Source: DASTDY01 sp035457345
GTDB taxonomy: Bacteria; Patescibacteriota; Saccharimonadia; Saccharimonadales; EFPC-124
Length of the DNA stretch: 37,075 nt
Reading direction: 5' to 3'
Assembly: GCA_035457345.1 (NCBI GenBank)
Contig: DATIBT010000019.1
Location: 1 to 37,075 of the forward strand
The notes under the pieces are model-generated. The model saw only the letters and a program-made list of their open reading frames with translations, did no database searches and was not told where the DNA came from. Positions 28,697-36,697 of the stretch are shown piece by piece. Made by a program: the position numbers and the translations under genes. Numbering within the stretch: position 1 is the first letter of the stretch; each line of letters opens with the position of its first letter.

Positions 28697-28999
28697 TTAT
28701 GCCATTATACGATGTCCGCGGCGATAAATGGCAGCGGCTTTAGGGCTTAACTTGTTGAGTAGGGGATAAGCATGGGCGCGTACGTCGAGAGAAGTTGCTT
28801 CTTGTCTCGTTGTGAGCCACGGTTTTATCTGTTTGCATACTTGCCGGGCAGTGTCTTCTGCCTCGCCGGCTGGCCGGCGCACGCTTAAACACACCGCTTT
28901 TATGCTGGCGTAGAGTTTGCGCTCGTCGTATGGCTCACTTTTGCCGGTCAAACGCTTAAGAATGGTAAGTGAAGGTTCAGAGGCAGACATTGCTTCCAT
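28697..28999 (-). CDS. ATP-cone domain protein
   Basis: About 100 residues forming a single ATP-cone domain: ILKRLTGKSEPYDERKLYASIKAVC, then RQVCKQIKPWL and DVRAHAYPLLNKLSPKAAAIYRRGH. ATP-cones bind ATP/dATP and regulate ribonucleotide reductases or NrdR; here the domain stands alone. Start chosen at MEAMSAS (28999); MSAS (28990) is also possible, while the longer frame begins with TTG. It ends 8 nt before the Lpd-like gene. Diverges from the P-ATPase through a symmetric GGTATACC promoter element. Confidence 0.75.
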   Translation of the reverse strand: MEAMSASEPSLTILKRLTGKSEPYDERKLYASIKAVCLSVRRPAGEAEDTARQVCKQIKPWLTTRQEATSLDVRAHAYPLLNKLSPKAAAIYRRGHRIMA

Positions 29000-29036
29000 T
29001 TGATTTGTGCGCTGTAAACGCTTACGCTTACTATAG

Positions 29037-29044
29037 GGTATACC
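29037..29044. promoter_or_regulatory. symmetric -10 element between divergent genes
   Basis: GGTATACC is an exact palindrome giving TATACC on each strand, 15 nt before the P-ATPase ATG on plus. A further TATAGT (29035-29030) lies on minus. It suggests divergent initiation from one site. Confidence 0.4.
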
Positions 29045-29059
29045 ACGGGGTAACAACCT

Positions 29060-31789
29060 ATGTCAAAAACAAACATCATGTATAACCAAACCGCTCAAGA
29101 GGTTGTGGCGCAGTTGAGCGTTGATTCAGCCGTTGGTTTGAGCGCTGCAGAAATCGCCAAGCGCAAGGCGCAATATGGCCCCAATGCATTGCCCAACAAG
29201 CCGCGATTCTCTATTCCTACGTTGATTTTTAGGCAATTTAAAGACGTGCTTATTATTGTACTGTTGGTCGCGGCTACGGTGTCGTTGGCGGTGGCGTTAC
29301 TTGAGCGGCCTGGCCATGTGCCAACAGAGGCGCTGCTTATTTATGGCATTGTGATAGCCATTGCCATGGTTGGCTTTTTCAATGAATTTAAAGCAGAGAA
29401 GACGGTTGAGGCGCTGAGAGGGCTCATTTCGCAAACCTGCCGTGTGCGCCGGGATGGCCGCGAGCAAGAAATAGATACTGCCGAGCTTGTACCCGGAGAT
29501 ATTGTACTGCTAGAGGAAGGCAAAAAAATCCCTGCCGATATGCGTATACTCCGAGCCAACCGCTTGCAGGTAAATGAGGCCAGCCTGACAGGGGAAAGCT
29601 CGCCGGAAAACAAGCAGTCCATGCCGCTTAAAGGTGATTTGGCCCTGGCCGACCAAACGAACATGTTGTTTTCGGGCACCCTGGTCACGACCGGCACCGC
29701 CGAAGGTGTGGTGGTGGCAACTGGCGCTATGACCGAGATTGGGGCTATCGCTCGTATGGTAAACGAACTCGAAGACGACGAAACACCCATGCAGCGCAAA
29801 CTCAACCAGCTTGGCAGGCGCCTCGGCTTCATTATTTTGGGTATTTGCGTGCTTGTGTTTGTGGTTATTTTGGCGTTTAACCACGAGCATGATGGCCTCA
29901 ATCTGACCCAGCGCATGGTCTTTGCCTTTACCGCGGCAGTGGCGCTGGCTGTGGCGGCTATCCCTGAGGGGTTGGCCTTTGTAGTGCGCATTAGCCTGGC
30001 ACTGGGCGCGCGGCGAATGGCTGCCAAGAAGGCACTCGTGCGCCGGCTGTCGGCTGTGGAATCGCTGGGCTCGACCGATATTATCTGTACCGACAAAACA
30101 GGCACCCTCACCAAAGGCGAAATGACAGTCAGGCTACTCTATGCCGATGGTAGCTTATACGAGTTGAGCGGCACCGGCTACGATACACGTGGCGAGCTTA
30201 CCCAAGACACAAAACGCGTGGCGCCAACGGACGATCTTGAGCAGCTCTGCGAGATTGGCCTGCTTTGCAATAACGCCAGGCTCGCCGATGCCTCGGTTCT
30301 TGGTGACCCCACCGAGGCTGCCTTGCTGGTCTCCGCTGCCAAGTTGGGGCAAAAACATGCAGATGCAGTTGCGAATAATCCGCGTGTTCACGAAATACCT
30401 TTTAGTTCGGAACGCAAAATGATGAGTACGGTACACCGTTCAATCAAGGGCTATACCACTGCGGTAAAGGGCGCTACTTCGGTCATCTTGCCCCACTGTA
30501 CGCACGAACTGAGGCGGGGGAGGCCAGTACCGCTGACTCCCGAACGCAAAGACGCCATTGAGCGGGAGGCGTTGGTCATGGCGTCGCACGCCCTGCGCGT
30601 GTTGGCTTTTGCATACCGTAAAGACACCACGCAGCCAACCGAGACAGAGATGGAGCAAGGCCTCATTTTTGTCGGCCTGCAAGCCATGATGGATCCGCCG
30701 CGCATAGAAGTTAAGCAGGTGATTGAGCGCGTGCAGCGCGACGCCGGCATGCGCGTCATTATGATTACTGGCGACGGTATAGAAACCGCCAAAGCCGTGG
30801 CGCGTGAAGTAGGCATAACAGGCGAGGCCATGACTGGCCTGCAACTCGATACTCTCACCGATGACCAACTGCATGCCCGGATTGAACAGTTCGGCGTCTA
30901 CGCCCGTGTTAGTCCGGCCCATAAAATCAGAATTGTGCAGGCGCTCAAGAGTCATGGCCATCAGGTTGCCATGACTGGCGACGGCGTCAACGACGCCCCC
31001 GCGCTCAAGGCCGCAGACATTGGCGTGGCCATGGGTATTACCGGCACTGACGCTGCCAAAGAAGCTGCCGATGTTATTTTGCTCGATGACCAGTTCCTCA
31101 CCATTATTAAAGCGGTAGAGGAAGGGAGGGGTATTTTTGATAACGTCCGCAAATTTGTTACCTTCTTGCTTTCGTGTAACATTGGCGAAGTTATAACGGT
31201 GTTGCTTGGCGTCCTCATTCACCAAAATTTGGTGCTCACTGCAGCTCAGCTGTTATTTATTAACATCATTACTGACGGATTGCCAGCGGTGGCGCTCGGC
31301 TCTGACCCTGCGTCGGACAAAGTTATGCAGTTTAAGCCCCGTCACTATCAGCAGGCGATTATAAACCGGCGAGTATGGTTCGAGATTTTCATTTTTGGCG
31401 GCATGATGGCAGTGCTGCTTTTGCTGCATTATACGCTTATCGTGGATGCGGTGGGTGCGGTCGCTGCGTCGTCGGTGGTCTTCCTTGCCATGGTGGTGTA
31501 TGAATTTGCCCGTTTACTCGATATTAGAAGTGACTTCCATATGAAGTGGTTTAGCAACCGGCTGCTGACTGTTAGTTTGAGTATCTCGTTATGTATACAG
31601 ATGATAATCCTGTACGTCCCACCGTTTGCCGCCATATTCACCGTCATGCCGGTTGGCTTGATGGATTGGGTAATTATTATTGTGGTGGCCGTGGCGCTGC
31701 TCGGGATTATGAAGCTTCTTAACCCGGTGCTTGATATTGTTGGCCCCGAGTACGCCGGTACCGGCAAACCCGTGGCGGCTAAAAAATAA
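29060..31789 (+). CDS. P2-type cation-transporting ATPase (Ca2+-type)
   Basis: A 909-residue P-type ATPase with N-terminal cation-ATPase domain, TGES at 177-180, IPEGL at 301-305 (the Ca2+-site PEGL motif of P2 pumps), phosphorylation site D345 in DKTGTLTKGE, hinge MTGDGVNDAPALKAADIGVAMG, and a six-helix C-terminal domain from about residue 690. The order matches bacterial SERCA/PMCA-like pumps that expel Ca2+ or Mn2+. The last base pairs form part of the terminator stem. Confidence 0.93.
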   Translation: MSKTNIMYNQTAQEVVAQLSVDSAVGLSAAEIAKRKAQYGPNALPNKPRFSIPTLIFRQFKDVLIIVLLVAATVSLAVALLERPGHVPTEALLIYGIVIAIAMVGFFNEFKAEKTVEALRGLISQTCRVRRDGREQEIDTAELVPGDIVLLEEGKKIPADMRILRANRLQVNEASLTGESSPENKQSMPLKGDLALADQTNMLFSGTLVTTGTAEGVVVATGAMTEIGAIARMVNELEDDETPMQRKLNQLGRRLGFIILGICVLVFVVILAFNHEHDGLNLTQRMVFAFTAAVALAVAAIPEGLAFVVRISLALGARRMAAKKALVRRLSAVESLGSTDIICTDKTGTLTKGEMTVRLLYADGSLYELSGTGYDTRGELTQDTKRVAPTDDLEQLCEIGLLCNNARLADASVLGDPTEAALLVSAAKLGQKHADAVANNPRVHEIPFSSERKMMSTVHRSIKGYTTAVKGATSVILPHCTHELRRGRPVPLTPERKDAIEREALVMASHALRVLAFAYRKDTTQPTETEMEQGLIFVGLQAMMDPPRIEVKQVIERVQRDAGMRVIMITGDGIETAKAVAREVGITGEAMTGLQLDTLTDDQLHARIEQFGVYARVSPAHKIRIVQALKSHGHQVAMTGDGVNDAPALKAADIGVAMGITGTDAAKEAADVILLDDQFLTIIKAVEEGRGIFDNVRKFVTFLLSCNIGEVITVLLGVLIHQNLVLTAAQLLFINIITDGLPAVALGSDPASDKVMQFKPRHYQQAIINRRVWFEIFIFGGMMAVLLLLHYTLIVDAVGAVAASSVVFLAMVVYEFARLLDIRSDFHMKWFSNRLLTVSLSISLCIQMIILYVPPFAAIFTVMPVGLMDWVIIIVVAVALLGIMKLLNPVLDIVGPEYAGTGKPVAAKK

Positions 31790-31814
31790 CCACCGGTCTC
31801 CCGGCGGTTATTTT
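31783..31814 (+). terminator. intrinsic terminator containing the stop codon
   Basis: Stem 31783-31796 (AAAATAACCACCGG) pairs with 31801-31814 (CCGGCGGTTATTTT), one mismatch, TCTC loop. The P-ATPase stop codon lies in the 5' arm. Works on both strands. Confidence 0.85.
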
Positions 31815-31831
31815 ATGTAAATAAGCGTTCG

Positions 31832-32350
31832 CTATTTCTTGTTGTTTTGGATAGCCTGCACAACCTTGCCGTCGTTTTTCAGGTTTTCCCAGAACAAGAC
31901 TTGGTCGCGGTTAACTAACATGCTGTCCTCTGGACCGTGCAATTCGCTGCCAAGCTTAGCCAGCGATACCTGTGGCTGTTGGTTCTTATCTTTGTTGGTG
32001 TCAGGTTGGACAGTTTGTTGAACCTGCAGGTAGTAGATGTCGGTTAATTTAACGTACTTATCGTCTACGTTAGAGAGCTTGCCAAAGTAAACTTGGCCAT
32101 TAGTGAGGAACAATGCCTGATAGCGGTCACCCTTTACCTCGCCGCTTGTGCCCCCCATTTTGCTCCATGCCATCCAGCCAGCCACAACAAGTACAACGAG
32201 TACCACAAGGCCAACAATAGCCATCACTACTTTTTTATTGCCGTCTCCGTTCATATTCAGCCCTCCTGCTCCGCCACCGTTACTCGGGAAACGCGGTGCG
32301 GTTGATGATTGCGAACCATTGGTATTTTTTTGACCTGGATTGAAATCCAT
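31832..32350 (-). CDS. single-span membrane protein with exposed beta domain
   Basis: A 172-residue protein: a disordered Asn/Gly/Ser-rich N-terminus (about 1-37), a membrane helix at about 41-61, then an extracytoplasmic domain with the phrase YQALFLTNGQVYFGKLSNVDDKYVKLTDIYYLQ. I recognise that phrase as conserved in CPR membrane proteins of unknown function. AAGG precedes the ATG, and a TATGCT -10 box lies in an inverted repeat at 32375-32393. Confidence 0.75.
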   Translation of the reverse strand: MDFNPGQKNTNGSQSSTAPRFPSNGGGAGGLNMNGDGNKKVVMAIVGLVVLVVLVVAGWMAWSKMGGTSGEVKGDRYQALFLTNGQVYFGKLSNVDDKYVKLTDIYYLQVQQTVQPDTNKDKNQQPQVSLAKLGSELHGPEDSMLVNRDQVLFWENLKNDGKVVQAIQNNKK

Positions 32351-32374
32351 AAAACCTTAACTCCCCATACAACT

Positions 32375-32393
32375 TATGCTAGCCTCTAGCATA
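32375..32393. repeat. 8-bp inverted repeat at a promoter
   Basis: TATGCTAG (32375-32382), CCT, CTAGCATA (32386-32393). On the minus strand it contains TATGCT as the -10 of the 172-aa gene, so it may be an operator. Confidence 0.5.
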
Positions 32394-32431
32394 TCGAACT
32401 TAAGGTTTGAGTTCAACCCTTCCTCCGCCCC

Positions 32432-32460
32432 TGTTCATGTAATGGATTTTCTGATACAAT
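32432..32460 (+). promoter_or_regulatory. tRNA-Met promoter
   Basis: TGTTCA (32432-32437), 17-nt spacer, TACAAT (32455-32460), 24 nt before the tRNA 5' end. Confidence 0.55.
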
Positions 32461-32484
32461 ATGCGACTGTACGAGACGGCTCAT

Positions 32485-32561
32485 GGCAGCGTAGCTCAGT
32501 CGGTTAGAGCGGAGGACTCATAAGCCTCAGGTCACTGGTTCGATCCCAGTCGCTGCTACCA
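32485..32561 (+). tRNA. elongator tRNA-Met (CAU)
   Basis: A 77-nt cloverleaf with acceptor GGCAGCG/CGCTGCT (G1-U72 wobble), D arm TAGCTCAGTCGGTTAGAGC, anticodon loop CTCATAA with stem GAGGA/GCCTC (A31 opposite G39, mismatched), T arm ACTGGTTCGATCCCAGT, CCA encoded. Body resembles elongator tRNA-Met. Confidence 0.88.
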
Positions 32562-32600
32562 AGAAAATGGCTCGACCACAAGGTCGAGCCATTTTCTTGG
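32559..32600 (+). terminator. perfect 19-bp terminator hairpin overlapping the tRNA CCA end
   Basis: The 5' arm 32559-32577 begins with the CCA of the tRNA; ACAA loop; the 3' arm 32582-32600 ends CATTTTCTTGG. The arms are exact complements. Confidence 0.85.
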
Positions 32601-32702
32601 TACGGCCCTCTAGTTTTATGCGCACAAGCCACACTATTTTATTTATTCCTTAACCAGATTATTATATAGATGTCAGAGGCCACCTTAGCAAGGAGGAACT
32701 CC

Positions 32703-33530
32703 GTGAGCACCCAAGAGCGCCTTTCTACTGTTGAGCTGGCCGCATTCTGGCGAGTGAGGCCAAACTCACTGTCTAGATGGCGCAGTCGCAGTGGAATAAC
32801 TATGGGCGAGCATGCCTCGCGAAATCCAAAGTCTACAATCTACTATAGCTTCAGTGAACTGGACGAGTATCATCTCGCCAATCTCCCGTCGGGCATCAGT
32901 GACTTTCCATCGACGGCAGAGCTGTGGGAGCTGCAGCTAACCACTGAGCAACCCATGCTGTTAACTCTTCCTGAGGTGGCCGCAAAGCTACGGCTGACGG
33001 TGAGTGCTGCGTATAGTCATGTCGCGCGAAATCACCTTCCGGCCACGAAACCTATGGGCGACTGGCTAGTACCAGTACCGGCGCTCGGGAAGTTCATGGC
33101 GAGGTATGACACTCGGGGGTACACTACTATTCGGAACGCCCGGCTGCTTACCGGTTTGAGCGAGGGAACATTGCTTTTGCTCAGTCAGGGAGATGACCCG
33201 GTTATTCAGCGGACAAGCGTAGGCGGTGGGCAGGTGCGGCTGGATAAAAAGAGCTTCTTGCTGTTTCTTGACCGGCATCTGGTTAACTGTACTGTTGACC
33301 GGTGGTACGCACTGCGGCTGATATACCATTACGAGCCATTGCTTACCGTAGCTACGGTGTGCCAGGAGTTTCACGTTCATTATCGTCGATTCCATCGTCT
33401 AATGGAACCTGGGCATGGGGCGGACCACTGGCCCTATCTGCGCACTCCGGGCGGCGTGGCTCGCATTCCTCGCCACGTAGTGCACCAGTGGGCGCAGGCA
33501 ACACAGCGCCCGCAATTTCATGCGGGATAG
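32703..33530 (+). CDS. GC-rich DNA-binding (helix-turn-helix) orphan protein
   Basis: A 275-residue protein with at least two helix-turn-helix or excisionase-like segments: LSTVELAAFWRVRPNSLSRWRSR near the N-terminus and LTLPEVAAKLRLTVSAAYSHVARN about 85 residues later, then ARLLTGLSEGTLLLL and VCQEFHVHYRRFHRL, which repeat a similar pattern. It may be a tandem-HTH regulator. The GTG at 32703 with AAGGAGGA (32690-32697) is preferred to the ATG at 32670, because the -10 region (around 32662-32668) would start the transcript after that ATG. GC-rich cassette type. Confidence 0.6.
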   Translation: MSTQERLSTVELAAFWRVRPNSLSRWRSRSGITMGEHASRNPKSTIYYSFSELDEYHLANLPSGISDFPSTAELWELQLTTEQPMLLTLPEVAAKLRLTVSAAYSHVARNHLPATKPMGDWLVPVPALGKFMARYDTRGYTTIRNARLLTGLSEGTLLLLSQGDDPVIQRTSVGGGQVRLDKKSFLLFLDRHLVNCTVDRWYALRLIYHYEPLLTVATVCQEFHVHYRRFHRLMEPGHGADHWPYLRTPGGVARIPRHVVHQWAQATQRPQFHAG

Positions 33531-33537
33531 GACAAGC

Positions 33538-33570
33538 GGGGCGATGCGGTCACGACCGCTGCATCGCCCC
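33538..33570 (+). terminator. GC-rich hairpin after the HTH gene
   Basis: GGGGCGATGC (33538-33547) pairs with GCATCGCCCC (33561-33570); inner GGT/ACC also pair. No T run. Confidence 0.55.
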
Positions 33571-33595
33571 CGACTCGACATTGCAGGTAGGGTCA

Positions 33596-33623
33596 TTGAC
33601 AATTATTGTTTTTAGAATATAAT
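33596..33623 (+). promoter_or_regulatory. consensus promoter
   Basis: TTGACA (33596-33601), 16-nt spacer, TATAAT (33618-33623), 10 nt before the ATG at 33634, so the leader is only a few bases. Confidence 0.8.
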
Positions 33624-33633
33624 ATGCATCATT

Positions 33634-33903
33634 ATGCAAGCTATTAAAGAAATGCTTATTAATTGGAACATTACTCGTGGTGAACGCGAGAAGTTGCAGC
33701 ACACCTACATTGCGGTTGCGCTAGTTGGTTTGGTTATTGCCGGACTGGTGGGCCTGTTGAACGACAATCTGAGTAGTATGATCGTGCAGGTTTGCCTGAT
33801 CGCACTTGGCGTCTTCTTGTGTAACGTTGTTGTGTGGGCGCTTTTGTACAGTCTGGTTATTACCCGGCTGCCGCGCAAGATTAACGGCGGCACCAAGAAA
33901 TAA
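33634..33903 (+). CDS. small two-span membrane protein
   Basis: An 89-residue protein with a soluble N-terminal helix (about 1-22), two membrane helices (about 26-43 and 50-75) and a basic C-terminus (RLPRKINGGTKK). A perfect sigma-70 promoter and a near-leaderless start suggest strong expression. Ends in a bidirectional terminator shared with the MFS gene. No family recognised. Confidence 0.75.
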   Translation: MQAIKEMLINWNITRGEREKLQHTYIAVALVGLVIAGLVGLLNDNLSSMIVQVCLIALGVFLCNVVVWALLYSLVITRLPRKINGGTKK

Positions 33904-33935
33904 TAGAACAGCCACCCAAGCAGTGGCTGTTCTAT
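33903..33935. terminator. bidirectional intrinsic terminator
   Basis: The arm 33903-33915 (ATAGAACAGCCAC) and GTGGCTGTTCTAT (33923-33935) with a 7-nt loop, followed by TTT. It lies between convergent genes. Confidence 0.85.
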
Positions 33936-35161
33936 TTTATGAGCTCAATATCTGCCGCCGGTCCAGTGGCCGCCGCATGAGCCGCACGTACATGCCGCCG
34001 ACCCAGTAATAACCAGATGGCGGCATATCCAATGCCGATCACCCCAAACACCTGAAACGCCTGAAATGGGGTATTGTTTTGGGCGACCCATCCAAACGCT
34101 AGGCTGAGCGGAATCATAACGACATTGGTCAAGAAGCTGATGATCGAGATGGTGGTCGCCCGAACATGTGATGGTGTCGCCCCTTGAATTGTCGCTTCTG
34201 CCTGATTCGTAACAAGAGAGTACAGACACGCCGCCACCATAAAGAACACAATGCCCGACGCATTTGTAATGAGTGAAAACGCCAAGTACGCAATAAAAAA
34301 CCAGGGCAGGAGAGTAAACGCGCGGTCGCGGCCCACGTAGTGCGCGGCAAACTGCCCCAGTGCGCTGGCAATCCACTTGCCTGCATTTGCGTAGCCCATG
34401 GCAACTGCCGACAGACCCAGTCCTAGATAATACAGCCCGCCGAACTCATTCTGTGTACTGCGCAGCAAGCCGCTCACAATCATAAACATAGCCAAATGAA
34501 ACACAAGCGGCTGCGCGGCAATTATGGCCAAACTGGTCTTTATGTGTTTCCACATGTTGGCGTCGAAGTTTTCTTTGTGGAATTTCGGTTCCCGGGTAGA
34601 CAGAATGACAATAGCTGCCAGTAGGGCGGGGAGAAGTGAATATAGGTACGTTTCGCGCAGACCAATAAATTCACCAATGTAACCGCCGGCCAACGAGCTG
34701 ACGCCAATGCCAGTGAAGAACAGGGCGAACGCGCGGCCTTGGTGTTTATCGTACTCTTTTTCCTGACCAAGCTCCGCTAGCGAATCGTACATCATTGCCT
34801 GGAATGTGCCGTAAGTGAGCGTAACGTATGCTCCGTAAAGGGCTGTCCCTACTAGATATATGGGCAGGGTGCTGCTTGTGCCAAGAATGCTATGACAGAG
34901 CGCCAGGCATACGATAGCGAGCAATAGTGTATATTTGCGCTTCCATTTGTCGGCCAACACGCCCGAGGGCACATCGAACAAGACGGTAATGGCCAAAAAG
35001 ACAACCGCGTTAAGGGCAATATCGAACGAGCTAAGCCCGATTGACTGCATAAATAACTTTTCGGTCGCATACCAAAATACCAGCCCGGTCAGGAAATTGG
35101 AGGCGTAAAGCTTAGTAATGTTATTTTGTAGGGTAAAAGCCATAAACATAGCATATAGCAT
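33932..35161 (-). CDS. major facilitator superfamily transporter
   Basis: A 409-residue, 12-helix MFS protein. Motif A between helices 2 and 3 reads VPSGVLADKWKRKYTLL (family GxLADrxGRK). The layout is that of drug or metabolite efflux permeases. Several ATG codons cluster at the start (35161, 35149, 35143); MAFTLQNN (35143) has a TATGCT box 6 nt upstream and may be the true leaderless start. Substrate unknown. It diverges from the K+ channel gene. Confidence 0.85.
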   Translation of the reverse strand: MLYAMFMAFTLQNNITKLYASNFLTGLVFWYATEKLFMQSIGLSSFDIALNAVVFLAITVLFDVPSGVLADKWKRKYTLLLAIVCLALCHSILGTSSTLPIYLVGTALYGAYVTLTYGTFQAMMYDSLAELGQEKEYDKHQGRAFALFFTGIGVSSLAGGYIGEFIGLRETYLYSLLPALLAAIVILSTREPKFHKENFDANMWKHIKTSLAIIAAQPLVFHLAMFMIVSGLLRSTQNEFGGLYYLGLGLSAVAMGYANAGKWIASALGQFAAHYVGRDRAFTLLPWFFIAYLAFSLITNASGIVFFMVAACLYSLVTNQAEATIQGATPSHVRATTISIISFLTNVVMIPLSLAFGWVAQNNTPFQAFQVFGVIGIGYAAIWLLLGRRHVRAAHAAATGPAADIELIK

Positions 35162-35174
35162 ATGATTCGTCAGC

Positions 35175-35187
35175 TATAATTATGCAC
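35175..35187 (+). promoter_or_regulatory. leaderless-type -10 box of the K+ channel
   Basis: TATAAT (35175-35180) then 7 nt to ATG 35188. The overlapping minus-strand TATAGC may serve the MFS gene. Confidence 0.5.
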
Positions 35188-35484
35188 ATGGCAAAACGCT
35201 CAAGATTACTCAGCCCGCAATCCGAATTGGTGATAATTTTTGGTATTTTGCTGTTAGTGTGGGCTATTGGTTCGGTGTTTTATCACTTGGTAGAGGGGTT
35301 GTCGTACGTTGATGCGCTTTACTTTACGGCCGTCACGCTAACAACCGTCGGCTACGGCGATCTCGCGCCGCAAACAGATGCCGGCAAGATTTTTACGGCT
35401 ATTTACGCTTTTGTGGGTATTGGTATTTTCCTTGGGTTTGCGGCTACATTGTTCCAGGCAGTAACACGGCGGATAAAAAGGTAA
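35188..35484 (+). CDS. two-helix potassium channel (KcsA-like pore)
   Basis: A 98-residue pore protein: helix 1 (about 14-34), pore helix, selectivity filter TVGYGD (residues 53-58, TLTTVGYGDLAPQ), helix 2 (about 67-90) and a short basic tail. It lacks voltage-sensor and RCK domains. A tetramer would pass K+. ATG 35188 lies 7 nt after TATAAT (35175-35180) and is preferred to ATG 35182, which is 1 nt after the box. Confidence 0.9.
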   Translation: MAKRSRLLSPQSELVIIFGILLLVWAIGSVFYHLVEGLSYVDALYFTAVTLTTVGYGDLAPQTDAGKIFTAIYAFVGIGIFLGFAATLFQAVTRRIKR

Positions 35485-35507
35485 CAAAAAACCACTCGCT
35501 AGAGTGG
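35485..35507 (-). terminator. intrinsic terminator of the minus-strand membrane gene
   Basis: CCACTC (35492-35497), GCTA, GAGTGG (35502-35507); on the minus strand a run of T follows (A run at 35486-35491). Confidence 0.75.
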
Positions 35508-35536
35508 GGTTGATGGCATAGAACAAGAGTGTCGCT

Positions 35537-35561
35537 GGGGCCGGCCGTGCTGGCCGGCCCC
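35537..35561 (-). terminator. very stable GC-rich hairpin
   Basis: GGGGCCGGCC (35537-35546), GTGCT loop, GGCCGGCCCC (35552-35561), 23 nt after the stop of the 35585-35965 gene and followed on minus by a true terminator. Confidence 0.6.
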
Positions 35562-35584
35562 GTGCGTCGGATGTGGTATGTTGG

Positions 35585-35965
35585 TCAGGCGACGGTCGTG
35601 GGGACGGAGCTGTGCTCGTCCTCGACGCCGAGCGCCTTGCGCAGCGCGTTGCTGACCACCGGACGGTAGCCGACGAACGCCGCCATGAACATCACGAACA
35701 GGAGCATGGGACCGTTGATCCACAGCATCTGGTCGTGCGTCATCCACCGGTCGCTGAACTGGGCCAGTTGGCCGGAGGGCGGCGTGTAGGCCAGCACCTC
35801 CAGGAACATGCTCGACAGCGACATGAAGGCGCACGCCAGGGCCATGAAGACCGTGGGGAACACCTGCCGGGTGAGCGCGGCCACGCCGGCGACGCCGAAG
35901 ACGGTCAGGATCCAGGCGGCGAACTGAACGTAGTTCGCGAAGTCTTTGAGCTGGTCTGCGGTCAT
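35585..35965 (-). CDS. GC-rich orphan membrane protein
   Basis: A 126-residue protein with four hydrophobic stretches (about 16-32, 38-58 and two near 80-105) and an acidic C-terminus (GVEDEHSSVPTTVA). The start MTADQLKDF at 35965 is fixed by GGAGGT 6 nt upstream; the longer frame from 36046 has no such site. A minus-strand TATAAT (36063-36058) gives a leader of about 85 nt. GC-rich codons and a flanking strong hairpin place it among the cassette genes. No family recognised. Confidence 0.65.
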   Translation of the reverse strand: MTADQLKDFANYVQFAAWILTVFGVAGVAALTRQVFPTVFMALACAFMSLSSMFLEVLAYTPPSGQLAQFSDRWMTHDQMLWINGPMLLFVMFMAAFVGYRPVVSNALRKALGVEDEHSSVPTTVA

Positions 35966-36191
35966 GGTGACCTCCGTAGTCGGGCGCAGGTTGCGCACAT
36001 CTTGTTCTATGCCGAAAGGGTCTCTCCAGTGTCCGTTGCCGGGCACTTTCGATGGTTATTATAATAACATATAACATGTAAAATGTAAATAGTAACCTTA
36101 AGGAAATATATCAATTAACTGTAGTAAAACAGGTGTAGATTTGAGATGCTGCACTTGCTGACCATTCGGCGCATACGCTAGAGTGATACGT

Positions 36192-36689
36192 ATGCAGGAG
36201 TGGTTGAGTGTAGAGCGCAAGTGGCGGGTTATGATTGGGCTTGCCGTGGTTATTGCGGCTGTGTTGGGCCTCGCCGTTTTTCTTATGCTGCAACGGCCTG
36301 CACCTAAGACGAATTCATTATTGCCTGCCGAGACATACAAAAACCTGAGCTTTCCAGTGTATTTTCCAGAGAATCCTCCGGCCGATTTTAAACTCGACAG
36401 CAAATCCATAGGCTCAACCTCCGATGTCTTCACTTACAAATACGATTACGCCGGCGGCCATATAGTGTTTGTAAGCGTACAACCGCTCGATCCAAAGTTG
36501 GATATTAGTACTTTTAAGCCCACGCGCCAAATTAACACGCCAATTGGCAAAGGCTATTTAGTTGAGTTTGACACGCGCGTAACAGTGGCAATCGTAACGG
36601 ATAAGTCATTTATTCTTATCAACTCGCCCGAGGGCGTGCCAAGTTTTGCGGCTGAACAGTTTGCCGCCAGCCTGAGGCAGGTCAAATAG
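36192..36689 (+). CDS. single-span membrane hypothetical protein
   Basis: About 165 residues: a short basic N-terminus, a membrane helix at about 15-35, then a roughly 130-residue extracytoplasmic beta-rich domain (FPVYFPENPPADFKLDSKSI, then PIGKGYLVEFDTRVTVAIVTDK). ATG 36192 is preferred to GTG 36183: TTGCTG (36155-36160), 18-nt spacer, TAGAGT (36179-36184) and 7 nt to the ATG. No family recognised. Confidence 0.7.
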   Translation: MQEWLSVERKWRVMIGLAVVIAAVLGLAVFLMLQRPAPKTNSLLPAETYKNLSFPVYFPENPPADFKLDSKSIGSTSDVFTYKYDYAGGHIVFVSVQPLDPKLDISTFKPTRQINTPIGKGYLVEFDTRVTVAIVTDKSFILINSPEGVPSFAAEQFAASLRQVK

Positions 36690-36697
36690 TACCTCTG

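Noticed and set aside
30440..31225. A 261-codon minus-strand frame
   Set aside because: Fully antisense to the conserved catalytic part of the P-type ATPase.
33538..33570. Integron attC sites for the GC-rich cassettes
   Set aside because: The hairpins share no sequence with each other, no GTTRRRY-like core is present, cassettes occur on both strands, and no IntI is seen.
35573..36064. A plus-strand frame opposite the GC-rich membrane gene
   Set aside because: The minus strand has GGAGGT at the right distance and hydrophobic helices; the plus-strand product is an Arg/Glu/His-rich shadow.
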